Assembly (NCBI GenBank): GCA_964551545.1
Contig: CAZKCT010000076.1
Span: 1 to 5,823, forward strand
Length of the DNA stretch: 5,823 bases
Direction: 5' to 3'
From: Thiopontia sp964551545
Lineage (GTDB): Bacteria > Pseudomonadota > Gammaproteobacteria > GCF-002020875
Part shown: piece after piece, positions 1-5,179 of the stretch
How the letters are laid out: each line of letters starts with the position of its first letter
Position numbering within the stretch: position 1 is the stretch's first letter
The notes under the pieces: model-generated
Told to the model about the DNA's origin: nothing
The model's input: only the letters and a program-made list of their open reading frames with translations
The model's database searches: none
Translations under genes and position numbers: made by a program

Positions 1-51
<51 letters not shown>

Positions 52-65
52 ATTTTCTTGGTTCC

Positions 66-152
66 AACCCTGTAAGATTTGTGCATTCTGATGGGCGGAG
101 GTGGTCAGCAGAGCTGACTCCCTTGCGGGATCGAATCCTCTCGCCCCGACCA
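66..152 (+). repeat. Repeat A1: copy of the tRNA-Pro 3' end with a 28-nt double-hairpin insert in the T-loop
   Basis: Bases 66-143 are identical to 198-275. Within the unit, 96-102 equals tRNA bases 23-29 (CGGAGGT) and 131-152 equals tRNA bases 30-51, ending in GACCA. These adjacent tRNA segments are separated here by a 28-nt insert (103-130), so the insert lies between T-loop positions 54 and 55. The insert folds into two abutting perfect hairpins: GTCAGC/GCTGAC (104-109/113-118, loop AGA) and TCCC/GGGA (119-122/127-130, loop TTGC). An outer stem can pair GGGCG (93-97) with CGCCC (142-146) and GAGG (98-101) with CCTC (137-140), leaving T141 bulged. This gives a branched tRNA-like fold with a single-stranded CGACCA tail. 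Confidence 0.8.
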
Positions 153-160
153 GATCTGTA

Positions 161-202
161 GTGGTGGGCAGCCGAGCTGCCTCTCCTTCGGAGATCAAAC
201 CC
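161..202 (+). repeat. Element B: diverged double-hairpin unit between the two A repeats
   Basis: Aligned to the A core, it keeps the lead GGTGG (163-167), then hairpin GGCAGC/GCTGCC (167-172/176-181, loop CGA) and hairpin TCTCC/GGAGA (182-186/190-194, loop TTC), followed by TCAAACCC in place of TCGAATCC. The T-A pair of the A hairpin (105/117) is G-C here (168/180), a compensatory double change. The second hairpin also differs in sequence but still pairs. The tRNA tail seen after A1 is not present after B; repeat A2 begins at once and overlaps its last bases. Confidence 0.65.
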
Positions 203-284
203 TGTAAGATTTGTGCATTCTGATGGGCGGAGGTGGTCAGCAGAGCTGACTCCCTTGCGGGATCGAATCCTCTCGTCCTGAACA
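198..284 (+). repeat. Repeat A2: second copy of the tRNA-derived unit, with a decayed tRNA tail
   Basis: Bases 198-275 repeat 66-143 without a mismatch at a period of 132. The match stops inside the acceptor part: A1 reads CCCCGACCA (144-152) while A2 reads TCCTGAACA (276-284), with three substitutions. The outer stem survives in A2 because T276 can wobble-pair with G227 (225-229 with 274-278). The sharp border between perfect identity and a changed tail suggests recent duplication or gene conversion of the core, with relaxed constraint on the tail. Confidence 0.8.
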
Positions 285-303
285 TGTTTCCTGGATTCAT
301 ATA

Positions 304-340
304 TTGGTAGGCAGTATAGCTGTCCCTTTCTTCTGGAGTT
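304..340 (+). repeat. Element C: degenerate double-hairpin unit closing the array
   Basis: The lead GGTAGG (306-311) aligns with the GGTGGG of element B. Hairpin 1 pairs 310-315 with 319-324 (GGCAGT with GCTGTC, loop ATA); all six pairs form if two G.U wobbles are allowed. Hairpin 2 is weaker: 326-329 (CTTT) can pair with 335-338 (GGAG), using two wobbles. T-rich sequence follows (339-357), so the element could double as a weak transcription end for the tRNA transcript, but this is only an inference. Confidence 0.5.
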
Positions 341-387
341 GTTTTCGTCTGTTTTTTGATTCGTTACTTTTTGGTAGAGTTTGAGGT

Positions 388-687
388 ATGCGAATAACAG
401 AAAAGCAGCGTCAGATGATCCATCAGCTGGTTGATGAGCTGACTCAAGGGGAGGCGGTGGTTCGCCTCTTTGGCTCTCGTCTTGATGATGATGCTAGAGG
501 AGGGGATGTTGATCTGTTGCTGGAGTATTCCAAACCGGTGAAAGATGCTACGTCAGTCGCTGCACGGTTGGGTGCAAAGGTGAGCCGAATGATGTTTGGG
601 CGTAAGGTCGATGTGCTGGTTTCTGCGCCAAATCTGGAACGTCAGCCGATCCATGAGATTGCGTTGAGAGAGGGGGCTTTGTTGTAA
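388..687 (+). CDS. mntA: MntA-type minimal nucleotidyltransferase antitoxin
   Basis: A 99-aa cytoplasmic protein of the MNT-domain nucleotidyltransferase superfamily. In characterised HepT-MntA pairs the MNT partner silences the HEPN toxin by adding AMP to a tyrosine, and that role is inferred here. The signature is visible: G29-S30, nine residues, then D40-V-D42, with a likely third metal-binding acid at D75 in the KVDVLV strand. The best-known members have ten residues between GS and DxD, so the loop is one shorter. The length is normal for a stand-alone MNT protein. For the chosen ATG, GGTAGAG at 373-379 lies 8 nt upstream and could be the ribosome binding site; a closer GAGG (383-386) is too near. 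The stop codon shares one base with the ATG of the next gene, indicating translational coupling with the toxin. The symbol means the antitoxin, not the manganese transporter. Confidence 0.85.
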   Translation: MRITEKQRQMIHQLVDELTQGEAVVRLFGSRLDDDARGGDVDLLLEYSKPVKDATSVAARLGAKVSRMMFGRKVDVLVSAPNLERQPIHEIALREGALL

Positions 688-1160
688 TGAAAAAAGAGGA
701 ACTGGAGGAGAGAGCGCGCTTTCTTGCTCGTATTATAGAGAAGGAGGCAGGTTACCTGCTGAGTACTGATCAGCGCCTGTTTGCATCATCATTGACGATT
801 GCTCAGGTCGATAGTTTAGATCAGGATGAGGAATTGGCAGAGCGAGTTGATGCTTTTGTTGCGCGTTTTGGACGGCTACAAGACACTGTTGGAGATAAGT
901 TATTGCCGCTGTTGCTACTGTTGCTCAAGGAGCAGCCAGGCGCTGCAATTGATAATTTCGATCGGGCAGAGAAGCTGGGGCTGCTGAGTTCAGTGGATCG
1001 GTGGATGGAGGCTCGTCAGAAGCGTAACCAAATGGTGCATGAATATATTGAAGATCTTTCCCTACTCACCTCTGCGCTTAATGAGGGGCATCAGTTAGTC
1101 CCACTATTGCTGGAGACGGCGGAGAAAATGGTGGTCGAGGTCCGGCAGCGCATTGGCTAA
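687..1160 (+). CDS. hepT: HEPN-domain RNase toxin (HepT-like), partner of the MNT protein
   Basis: A 157-aa, largely helical protein. The HEPN catalytic motif RNxxxH is seen at R113-N114...H118, followed by Y120, so the stretch reads Rx4HxY. In the characterised HepT the tyrosine at this position is the residue AMPylated by MntA. HEPN toxins of this kind cleave RNA, with tRNA reported as a target in studied cases; the target here is unknown. A leucine-rich helix (about 72-80) precedes the motif and probably contributes to the dimer core. It is somewhat longer than classical HepT (about 130-140 aa). The start ATG overlaps the antitoxin stop by one base (TAATG), with a G-rich stretch (671-676) 10 nt upstream. 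The antitoxin is encoded first. Identification rests on the motif and on the MNT neighbour, since overall similarity to known HepT is not obvious by eye. Confidence 0.8.
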   Translation: MKKEELEERARFLARIIEKEAGYLLSTDQRLFASSLTIAQVDSLDQDEELAERVDAFVARFGRLQDTVGDKLLPLLLLLLKEQPGAAIDNFDRAEKLGLLSSVDRWMEARQKRNQMVHEYIEDLSLLTSALNEGHQLVPLLLETAEKMVVEVRQRIG

Positions 1161-1185
1161 CCATGCTTGGGGTCAGGCTTTCCTT

Positions 1186-1202
1186 ATTGCCTTATTGGCA
1201 AT
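1186..1202 (+). other. Short perfect hairpin downstream of hepT
   Basis: ATTGCC (1186-1191) pairs with GGCAAT (1197-1202) around the loop TTATT. It sits 25 nt past the hepT stop in the gap before galU. There is no T-tract after it, so it does not meet the usual form of an intrinsic terminator. It may stabilise the transcript 3' end or mark the transcription boundary between the two operons. Confidence 0.3.
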
Positions 1203-1222
1203 GTTGCGAATGAGAGGGAGGG

Positions 1223-1250
1223 TTGATACTGTGCGTCTCATCTGAATGAT
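1223..1250 (+). promoter_or_regulatory. Candidate sigma70-type promoter for the galU operon
   Basis: TTGATA (1223-1228) matches the -35 consensus at five of six bases. At a 16-nt spacer it faces AATGAT (1245-1250), which matches the -10 consensus at four of six. A start about 7 nt later would give a leader of only some 8-10 nt before the galU ATG. That would fit the absence of a Shine-Dalgarno sequence there. The assignment is by eye and weak. Confidence 0.3.
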
Positions 1251-1265
1251 CATATTTTACCGTCT

Positions 1266-2141
1266 ATGAAAGTCACTAAATACGTCCTCCCGGTTGCGGG
1301 GCTAGGAACCCGTTTTCTTCCCGTGACCAAGGCGATCCCCAAAGAGATGTTACCAGTGGTGGATAAGCCACTGATCCAATATGCAGTAGAAGAGGCCATC
1401 GAGGCAGGTGCTGAGGAGATCGTTCTGGTGACTCATGCCAGTAAGCGGGCACTGGAGGATCACTTCGATAAAGATTTTCTGCTGGAGTCTGCGCTGGAGG
1501 CTAAAGGCAAGGATCAGCTGCTGGAGAAGGTGCGGTCAATTCTGCCAGATCATGTGCAGGTGATCTCTGTGCGCCAGCCGGAGCCACTGGGGCTTGGGCA
1601 TGCAGTCTGGTGTGCTCGTCATGTTGTAGGCGATGAGCCTTTTGGGGTCATTCTGCCGGATGTGCTGATTCACAATCCACAGCAGGGCTGCATGGCGCAG
1701 CTTGCTGGAGGGTTTGCTGCGCATGGTGCCAGCATGATTGGTGTGGAGACGGTGCCTCTAGAGGAGGTCGATAAGTATGGCATTGTCTCTTTGGCAGAGG
1801 GAGAGCAGGGTGCAGTCCAGCCGATGACTGGCGTGGTAGAGAAGCCTTCGCCGCAAGATGCCCCATCACAACTGTCAGTGGTTGGGCGCTATATCCTCAC
1901 TCCTCGGGTGATGGCACTGCTAGAGACGACCGAACGGGGAGCGGGTGGAGAGATCCAGCTTACTGATGCGATTGCGGCGACGATGGAGGAGGAGTCTGTC
2001 TATGCCTACACCTTTGAGGGCACTAGTTATGACTGTGGCCATAAACTTGGATTTATCCGCGCAAACCTGGAATATGCACTGCGTGACCCAGAGATTGGGG
2101 CATCGGTTCAGCAGCTGATTCAGGAGCAGCAGAATGGCTGA
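1266..2141 (+). CDS. galU: UTP-glucose-1-phosphate uridylyltransferase
   Basis: A 291-aa cytoplasmic enzyme that makes UDP-glucose and pyrophosphate from UTP and glucose-1-phosphate, the entry point to exopolysaccharide, LPS and other glucosylated products. The N-terminal nucleotide-binding signature is intact (AGLGTRFLP, 11-19, then K22 and PKEMLPVVDKP, 25-35). GLGHAV is at 109-114, the metal-binding aspartate D132 lies in ILPD, and the VVEKP motif with K193 is present. EIQLTDA (229-235) and YDCGHKLG (255-262) close the sugar-binding site. Length matches bacterial GalU (about 290-300). The N-terminus starts directly at the conserved first strand, which supports this ATG, although no Shine-Dalgarno sequence is visible. 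The last eight bases overlap pgi, so the two are co-transcribed and probably translationally coupled. Confidence 0.96.
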   Translation: MKVTKYVLPVAGLGTRFLPVTKAIPKEMLPVVDKPLIQYAVEEAIEAGAEEIVLVTHASKRALEDHFDKDFLLESALEAKGKDQLLEKVRSILPDHVQVISVRQPEPLGLGHAVWCARHVVGDEPFGVILPDVLIHNPQQGCMAQLAGGFAAHGASMIGVETVPLEEVDKYGIVSLAEGEQGAVQPMTGVVEKPSPQDAPSQLSVVGRYILTPRVMALLETTERGAGGEIQLTDAIAATMEEESVYAYTFEGTSYDCGHKLGFIRANLEYALRDPEIGASVQQLIQEQQNG

Positions 2142-3726
2142 GCAATCGGTCTCGCACAGTGGTGCCTGGAAAGCGCTGCAGTCCCATGCGAGTAAGATGG
2201 AATCGGTTCACCTGAGAGATCTGTTTGCTGCGGCGCAGCGCTTTGAGGATTTCTCGGTTGAGTTGAATGGCCTGCTCTTCGACTACTCCAAGCAGCGGAT
2301 TCGTCAAGAGACGATTGAGCTGCTGGTGGCGCTCGCCAATCAGCAGCAGCTTCCAGATCAGATTCAGCAGCTTTTTCAGGGGGCGCCGCTGAATTGCACC
2401 GAAAATCGTCCTGCGCTCCACACGGTATTGCGTAGCCATTCAGATGAATCTGTGGCGGTAAATGGCGTTAATTTAGTCAAGCAGGTTCAAACTGTACGAA
2501 AGCAGATGAGGCGCTTTGTCGACCGGGTTCGTATGGGGCACTGGCGAGGGTTCAGTGGTCGACGAATGACTGATGTGGTCAATATCGGGGTGGGGGGATC
2601 GGACCTTGGCCCCAAGATGGTCTGTCGTGCGCTCCGCCTGCGCAGGCGAGAAGAGCAGATCAGAATTCACTTTATCTCCAGTATTGATGGTGCCCATGCG
2701 GCCGATATTCTGCCGCGCCTTGATCCGGAGACCACGCTCTTTGTGGTCTCATCGAAAACCTTTACCACGGCCGATACCATGGCCAATGCAGCTGCGGCAC
2801 GGAAGTGGCTGATCGAGGCGGCGGGGGATGAGCAGGCGGTTGCACAACATTTTGTTGCTGCAACGGCACATGCTGAGTCTGCGAAGAAATGGGGACTGCC
2901 TGAAGAGAATATTTTTCCGTTCTGGGAGTGGGTTGGAGGGCGCTATTCGATGTGGTCCTCTATCGGACTGCCGATTGCGCTTTACCTGGGGATGGATGTC
3001 TTCGAAGAGATGCTGGAAGGTGCATGGCAGGCGGACCAGCATTTTTCCACGGCACCACTGGAGCAGAATATTCCCGTGTTGATGGGGTTGGTTGGAATCT
3101 GGAATAGCAATTTCCTGGGTATGCCGGGGCATGTGGTGCTCCCTTATGCGGCACACCTTTTTCACTTCTCCTCTTATCTGGAACAGTTGGAGATGGAGAG
3201 CCTGGGCAAGTCGGTTACTCGCAATGGGGAGCGGGTGGTTCATGATACGGGCCCAATTGTCTGGGGAGGGGTGGGTTCCAATGCCCAGCACGCCTTCTAC
3301 CAACTGCTCCATCAAGGGACCCGTTTTGCACCGATGGACTTTATTTTGCCGATTCATCCGGTGGGTGCCGAAGCGCAGCAGTATCAACTCACCATTGCCA
3401 ACTGTCTGGCACAGAGTCGTGCCTTTATGGTGGGACAAGAGAGTGAGGAGCCGCATCGTTGCCACGAAGGGAATCGGCCGAGTACCACTTTCCTGCTCGA
3501 TGCATTGACCCCGCATAGTTTGGGGATGCTGGTGGCATTTTATGAGCACAAGGTCTTTGTGCAGAGTGTGATCTGGGAGATCAACCCGTTTGACCAGTTT
3601 GGCGTGGAGCTTGGAAAACAGATAGCCAACCAGCTTCACCAAGAGTTGATCCACGCTGGGGGTGAAGAGCCGCCATATGACAGCTCAACCAATGGGCTGT
3701 TGAGACGAATCAGGAGTCGATCATGA
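2134..3726 (+). CDS. pgi: Glucose-6-phosphate isomerase
   Basis: A 530-aa cytoplasmic enzyme that interconverts glucose-6-phosphate and fructose-6-phosphate in glycolysis and gluconeogenesis, here placed to feed sugar-nucleotide synthesis. Motifs in order: GVGGSDLGP (152-160), phosphate-binding SSKTFTT (206-212), GGRYSMWSSIGL (268-279) with R270, MESLGKSV (354-361) with catalytic E355, QHAFYQLLHQGT (385-396) with H386, EGNRPS (445-450), and WEINPFDQFGVELGK (481-495) with K495. All catalytic residues known from the family are therefore present. Two conserved motifs differ: MESNGK is MESLGK, and the GTNGQH stretch is GSNAQH. Length is a little below the common 545-550 because the C-terminal tail is short. 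AGGAG at 2122-2126 lies 7 nt before the ATG, inside galU. The stop overlaps the next gene by four bases (ATGA). Confidence 0.96.
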   Translation: MAEQSVSHSGAWKALQSHASKMESVHLRDLFAAAQRFEDFSVELNGLLFDYSKQRIRQETIELLVALANQQQLPDQIQQLFQGAPLNCTENRPALHTVLRSHSDESVAVNGVNLVKQVQTVRKQMRRFVDRVRMGHWRGFSGRRMTDVVNIGVGGSDLGPKMVCRALRLRRREEQIRIHFISSIDGAHAADILPRLDPETTLFVVSSKTFTTADTMANAAAARKWLIEAAGDEQAVAQHFVAATAHAESAKKWGLPEENIFPFWEWVGGRYSMWSSIGLPIALYLGMDVFEEMLEGAWQADQHFSTAPLEQNIPVLMGLVGIWNSNFLGMPGHVVLPYAAHLFHFSSYLEQLEMESLGKSVTRNGERVVHDTGPIVWGGVGSNAQHAFYQLLHQGTRFAPMDFILPIHPVGAEAQQYQLTIANCLAQSRAFMVGQESEEPHRCHEGNRPSTTFLLDALTPHSLGMLVAFYEHKVFVQSVIWEINPFDQFGVELGKQIANQLHQELIHAGGEEPPYDSSTNGLLRRIRSRS

Positions 3727-5015
3727 GAATTACCGTTTATGGTTCGACGCCCTCAGCGCTGGTCAGTGCGGCCTGCCTTGCAGACATTGGCAATGAGGTC
3801 ATGTTGGTGGGAGGTGAATCGTTTATCGAGAACCTTCCGCTAGTTGAACCAGGCCTGCGCAAGCTGGTGGAACAGCAGCCGGACTCCTATCTGCGTTTCT
3901 CCTCTTCAATACAGGAGGGAGCACAGTTTGGAGTGATCCATGATCTGCTGTTGGGGTCGGATGAGGAGGAACTTGCCCGAACCATTGCCTGGCAGATTGG
4001 TGCCGAGGCGCAGCAGGATCACCTGTTGGTTAATCGCACCGTGTTCCCTATCGGGTTTTCGGAGCAGCTGCAGCAGATCATTGTGGAGCAGTTGAGTGAG
4101 CGCGGTATTGAGGTCGAAAGTCAGCTGGTGGTCGAGCCTGACTTCATGACTGAGGGGCAGATGATCCGTAATTTTCGCCGTCCTGACCGAATCTTGCTAG
4201 GGACGGACTCTGACGCAGCGATTGCAACCATGCGTGAGCTCTACGCCCCCTACAACCGGAATCGAGATGTGGTGATGACCATGTCTCCGCGCTCTGCGGA
4301 GCTGACAAAGTTTGCCTCCAATGCCATGTTGGCGACCCGTATCAGCTTCATGAATGAGATGGCTGAGGTGGCCGAAGATGTGGGGGCGGATATTGAAGAG
4401 GTGCGCCAGGGGATGGGTTCCGACCACCGTATTGGGTATGACTATCTCTATCCCGGCACCGGTTTTGGCGGCCCCAATTTTGCCGAGGATGTGGCGACAC
4501 TGGCAGAGACCATTCGTTCAGCAGGCTCTGAAGGACAGTTGTTGGACGCGGTGTTGGCGATCAATGAACAGCAGAAAGAGGTGCTGTTCCGCAAGGCGTG
4601 GCGCCACTTTGGGATGGATTTGAAGGGGAAATGTTTTGCGATCTGGGGGCTGGCCTATAAACCGGGGAGCTGTGATATTCGTAATGCGCCGGCCTTGCAG
4701 TTGATTGAGGCGCTACTGGGGCAGGGGGCGAGCGTTCAGATCTATGATCCAGAGGCGATGGGGGAGGCAAAACGTCACTTCGAAGAGTGTGCTGCAGTGC
4801 GCTATGGAGAGAGTCGAGATGCGGTGTTGGAGGGGGCCGATGCGTTGATGATCGTCACCGAGTGGAAGCCGTTCTGGTCACCGGATTTTGGTCAGATGGT
4901 GAAGCAGATGAAGAGCCCAGTGATATTTGATGGGCGTAACCTCTACTCCCCCGAAAAGATGGCGGCACTGGGGGTCACCTACTATGGGGTGGGGCGCGGT
5001 GCGACAGTGCCTTGA
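3723..5015 (+). CDS. UDP-glucose 6-dehydrogenase family protein lacking catalytic and NAD-binding residues (probable pseudoenzyme)
   Basis: A 430-aa protein homologous along its full length to UDP-glucose/GDP-mannose dehydrogenases (Ugd), which oxidise UDP-glucose to UDP-glucuronate with two NAD+. The central helix (RSAELTKFASNAMLATRISF, 190-209, with K196 and N200), the LYPGTGFGG loop (242-250) and the C-terminal UDP-binding domain (about 300-425: WGLAYKP, YDPEAM, VTEWKPF, DGRNLY) are well conserved. Core activity residues are not. The GGSCFPKD motif is GGPNFAED (249-256), so the catalytic Cys is N252 and the Lys is E255. GxGYxG is GSTPSA (7-12). The acidic residue after the second strand is replaced by Gly (30-31). 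The VGTP loop is missing near residues 72-82. NPEF is EPDF (138-141). No stop or frameshift interrupts it. AGGAG (3712-3716) sits 6 nt upstream of the ATG, which overlaps pgi by 4 bp. Family membership is secure; dehydrogenase activity is unlikely. A scaffold or regulatory role is conjecture. Confidence 0.9.
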   Translation: MRITVYGSTPSALVSAACLADIGNEVMLVGGESFIENLPLVEPGLRKLVEQQPDSYLRFSSSIQEGAQFGVIHDLLLGSDEEELARTIAWQIGAEAQQDHLLVNRTVFPIGFSEQLQQIIVEQLSERGIEVESQLVVEPDFMTEGQMIRNFRRPDRILLGTDSDAAIATMRELYAPYNRNRDVVMTMSPRSAELTKFASNAMLATRISFMNEMAEVAEDVGADIEEVRQGMGSDHRIGYDYLYPGTGFGGPNFAEDVATLAETIRSAGSEGQLLDAVLAINEQQKEVLFRKAWRHFGMDLKGKCFAIWGLAYKPGSCDIRNAPALQLIEALLGQGASVQIYDPEAMGEAKRHFEECAAVRYGESRDAVLEGADALMIVTEWKPFWSPDFGQMVKQMKSPVIFDGRNLYSPEKMAALGVTYYGVGRGATVP

Positions 5016-5043
5016 TTTCTCAGGGCTGAAAGAGAGTCGCGGC

Positions 5044-5082
5044 CTCATTGCGCTTCAATGTTTTTCTGGTGAAGGCAATGAG
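5044..5082 (+). terminator. Long hairpin after the galU-pgi-ugd-like operon, possible transcription end
   Basis: CTCATTGC (5044-5051) pairs perfectly with GCAATGAG (5075-5082), and CTTCA (5053-5057) with TGAAG (5070-5074). This gives 13 pairs with one bulged G (5052) and a 12-nt loop containing five T. It begins 28 nt after the operon's last stop codon. The sequence after it is A/G-rich, not a T-tract, so it is not a textbook intrinsic terminator. It may instead act as a 3'-end stabiliser or pause site. Confidence 0.4.
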
Positions 5083-5141
5083 AGAAAAGGGTCATTTTCA
5101 AAAGGTGGTTGGAAGTAGAGATCTTTGATTGTGTTTCTTTA

Positions 5142-5150
5142 TGCTACAAT
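5142..5150 (+). promoter_or_regulatory. Extended -10 promoter element for the ParD/RelE pair
   Basis: TGC followed by TACAAT (5145-5150) gives an extended -10 box with five of six consensus bases. A TTGATT lies at 5125-5130 but at a 14-nt spacer, too short for a normal -35, so the extended -10 probably carries recognition. Transcription from about 5157 would leave a leader of roughly 23 nt containing the AGGAG ribosome binding site. Confidence 0.5.
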
Positions 5151-5156
5151 TGTGGC
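5143..5156. promoter_or_regulatory. Imperfect palindrome over the -10 box, candidate autoregulatory operator
   Basis: The 14 bases read GCTACAATTGTGGC. Six of the seven symmetric pairs match and the core ACAATTGT (5146-5153) is a perfect palindrome. It overlaps the -10 box directly upstream of a ParD-like antitoxin gene. Such antitoxins commonly repress their own promoter by binding short palindromes. Binding here is inferred. Confidence 0.4.
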
Positions 5157-5169
5157 ATATTGGGTCTGC

Positions 5170-5174
5170 AGGAG
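5170..5174 (+). promoter_or_regulatory. Ribosome binding site that sets the antitoxin start
   Basis: AGGAG with 5 nt to the ATG at 5180. It selects this ATG over the in-frame ATG at 5129, which has no ribosome binding site and lies upstream of the -10 box. Confidence 0.75.
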
Positions 5175-5179
5175 TTGTC

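Larger units (their letters stand above)
52..387 (+). other. Non-coding stretch holding a tandem array of tRNA-derived double-hairpin elements
   Basis: No credible protein gene is seen between the tRNA and the first toxin-antitoxin gene. The stretch is filled by four related elements whose cores start near 100, 163, 232 and 306 (spacings 63, 69 and 74 nt). Each core is a GGTnG-type lead followed by two abutting hairpins. The order is A1, B, A2, C. A1 and A2 are identical over 78 bp and sit 132 bp apart, so the array may be two A+B units in which the last B (C) has drifted. Because it lies directly behind a tRNA gene, it may be co-transcribed with it. This resembles in layout the tRNA-linked repeats of the E. 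coli tyrT locus (rtT RNA), but no sequence kinship to that is claimed. The last 40 bases before 388 are T-rich and show no clear promoter. Confidence 0.7.

Noticed and set aside
66..345. The repeats as a CRISPR array.
   Set aside because: Repeat length (78 bp), irregular period, related 'spacers' and tRNA homology are all wrong for CRISPR, and no cas gene is seen.
2749..3654. A 301-codon open frame on the minus strand across pgi.
   Set aside because: It is a frame shadow of pgi. The predicted protein is Arg/His/Cys-rich with no recognisable motif, while the + strand frame has complete Pgi signatures.
3900..4050. A frameshift as the cause of the missing VGTP loop in the Ugd-like gene.
   Set aside because: Other frames of this stretch do not restore the motif and soon meet stops. 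Homology resumes in the same frame, so this is a true deletion and substitution pattern.
5129..5179. Longer antitoxin starting at the ATG at 5129.
   Set aside because: No ribosome binding site. The extension (MCFFMLQLWHIGSAGVV) runs through the -10 box and palindrome and is not seen in the family, whereas the ATG at 5180 has AGGAG at 5 nt.
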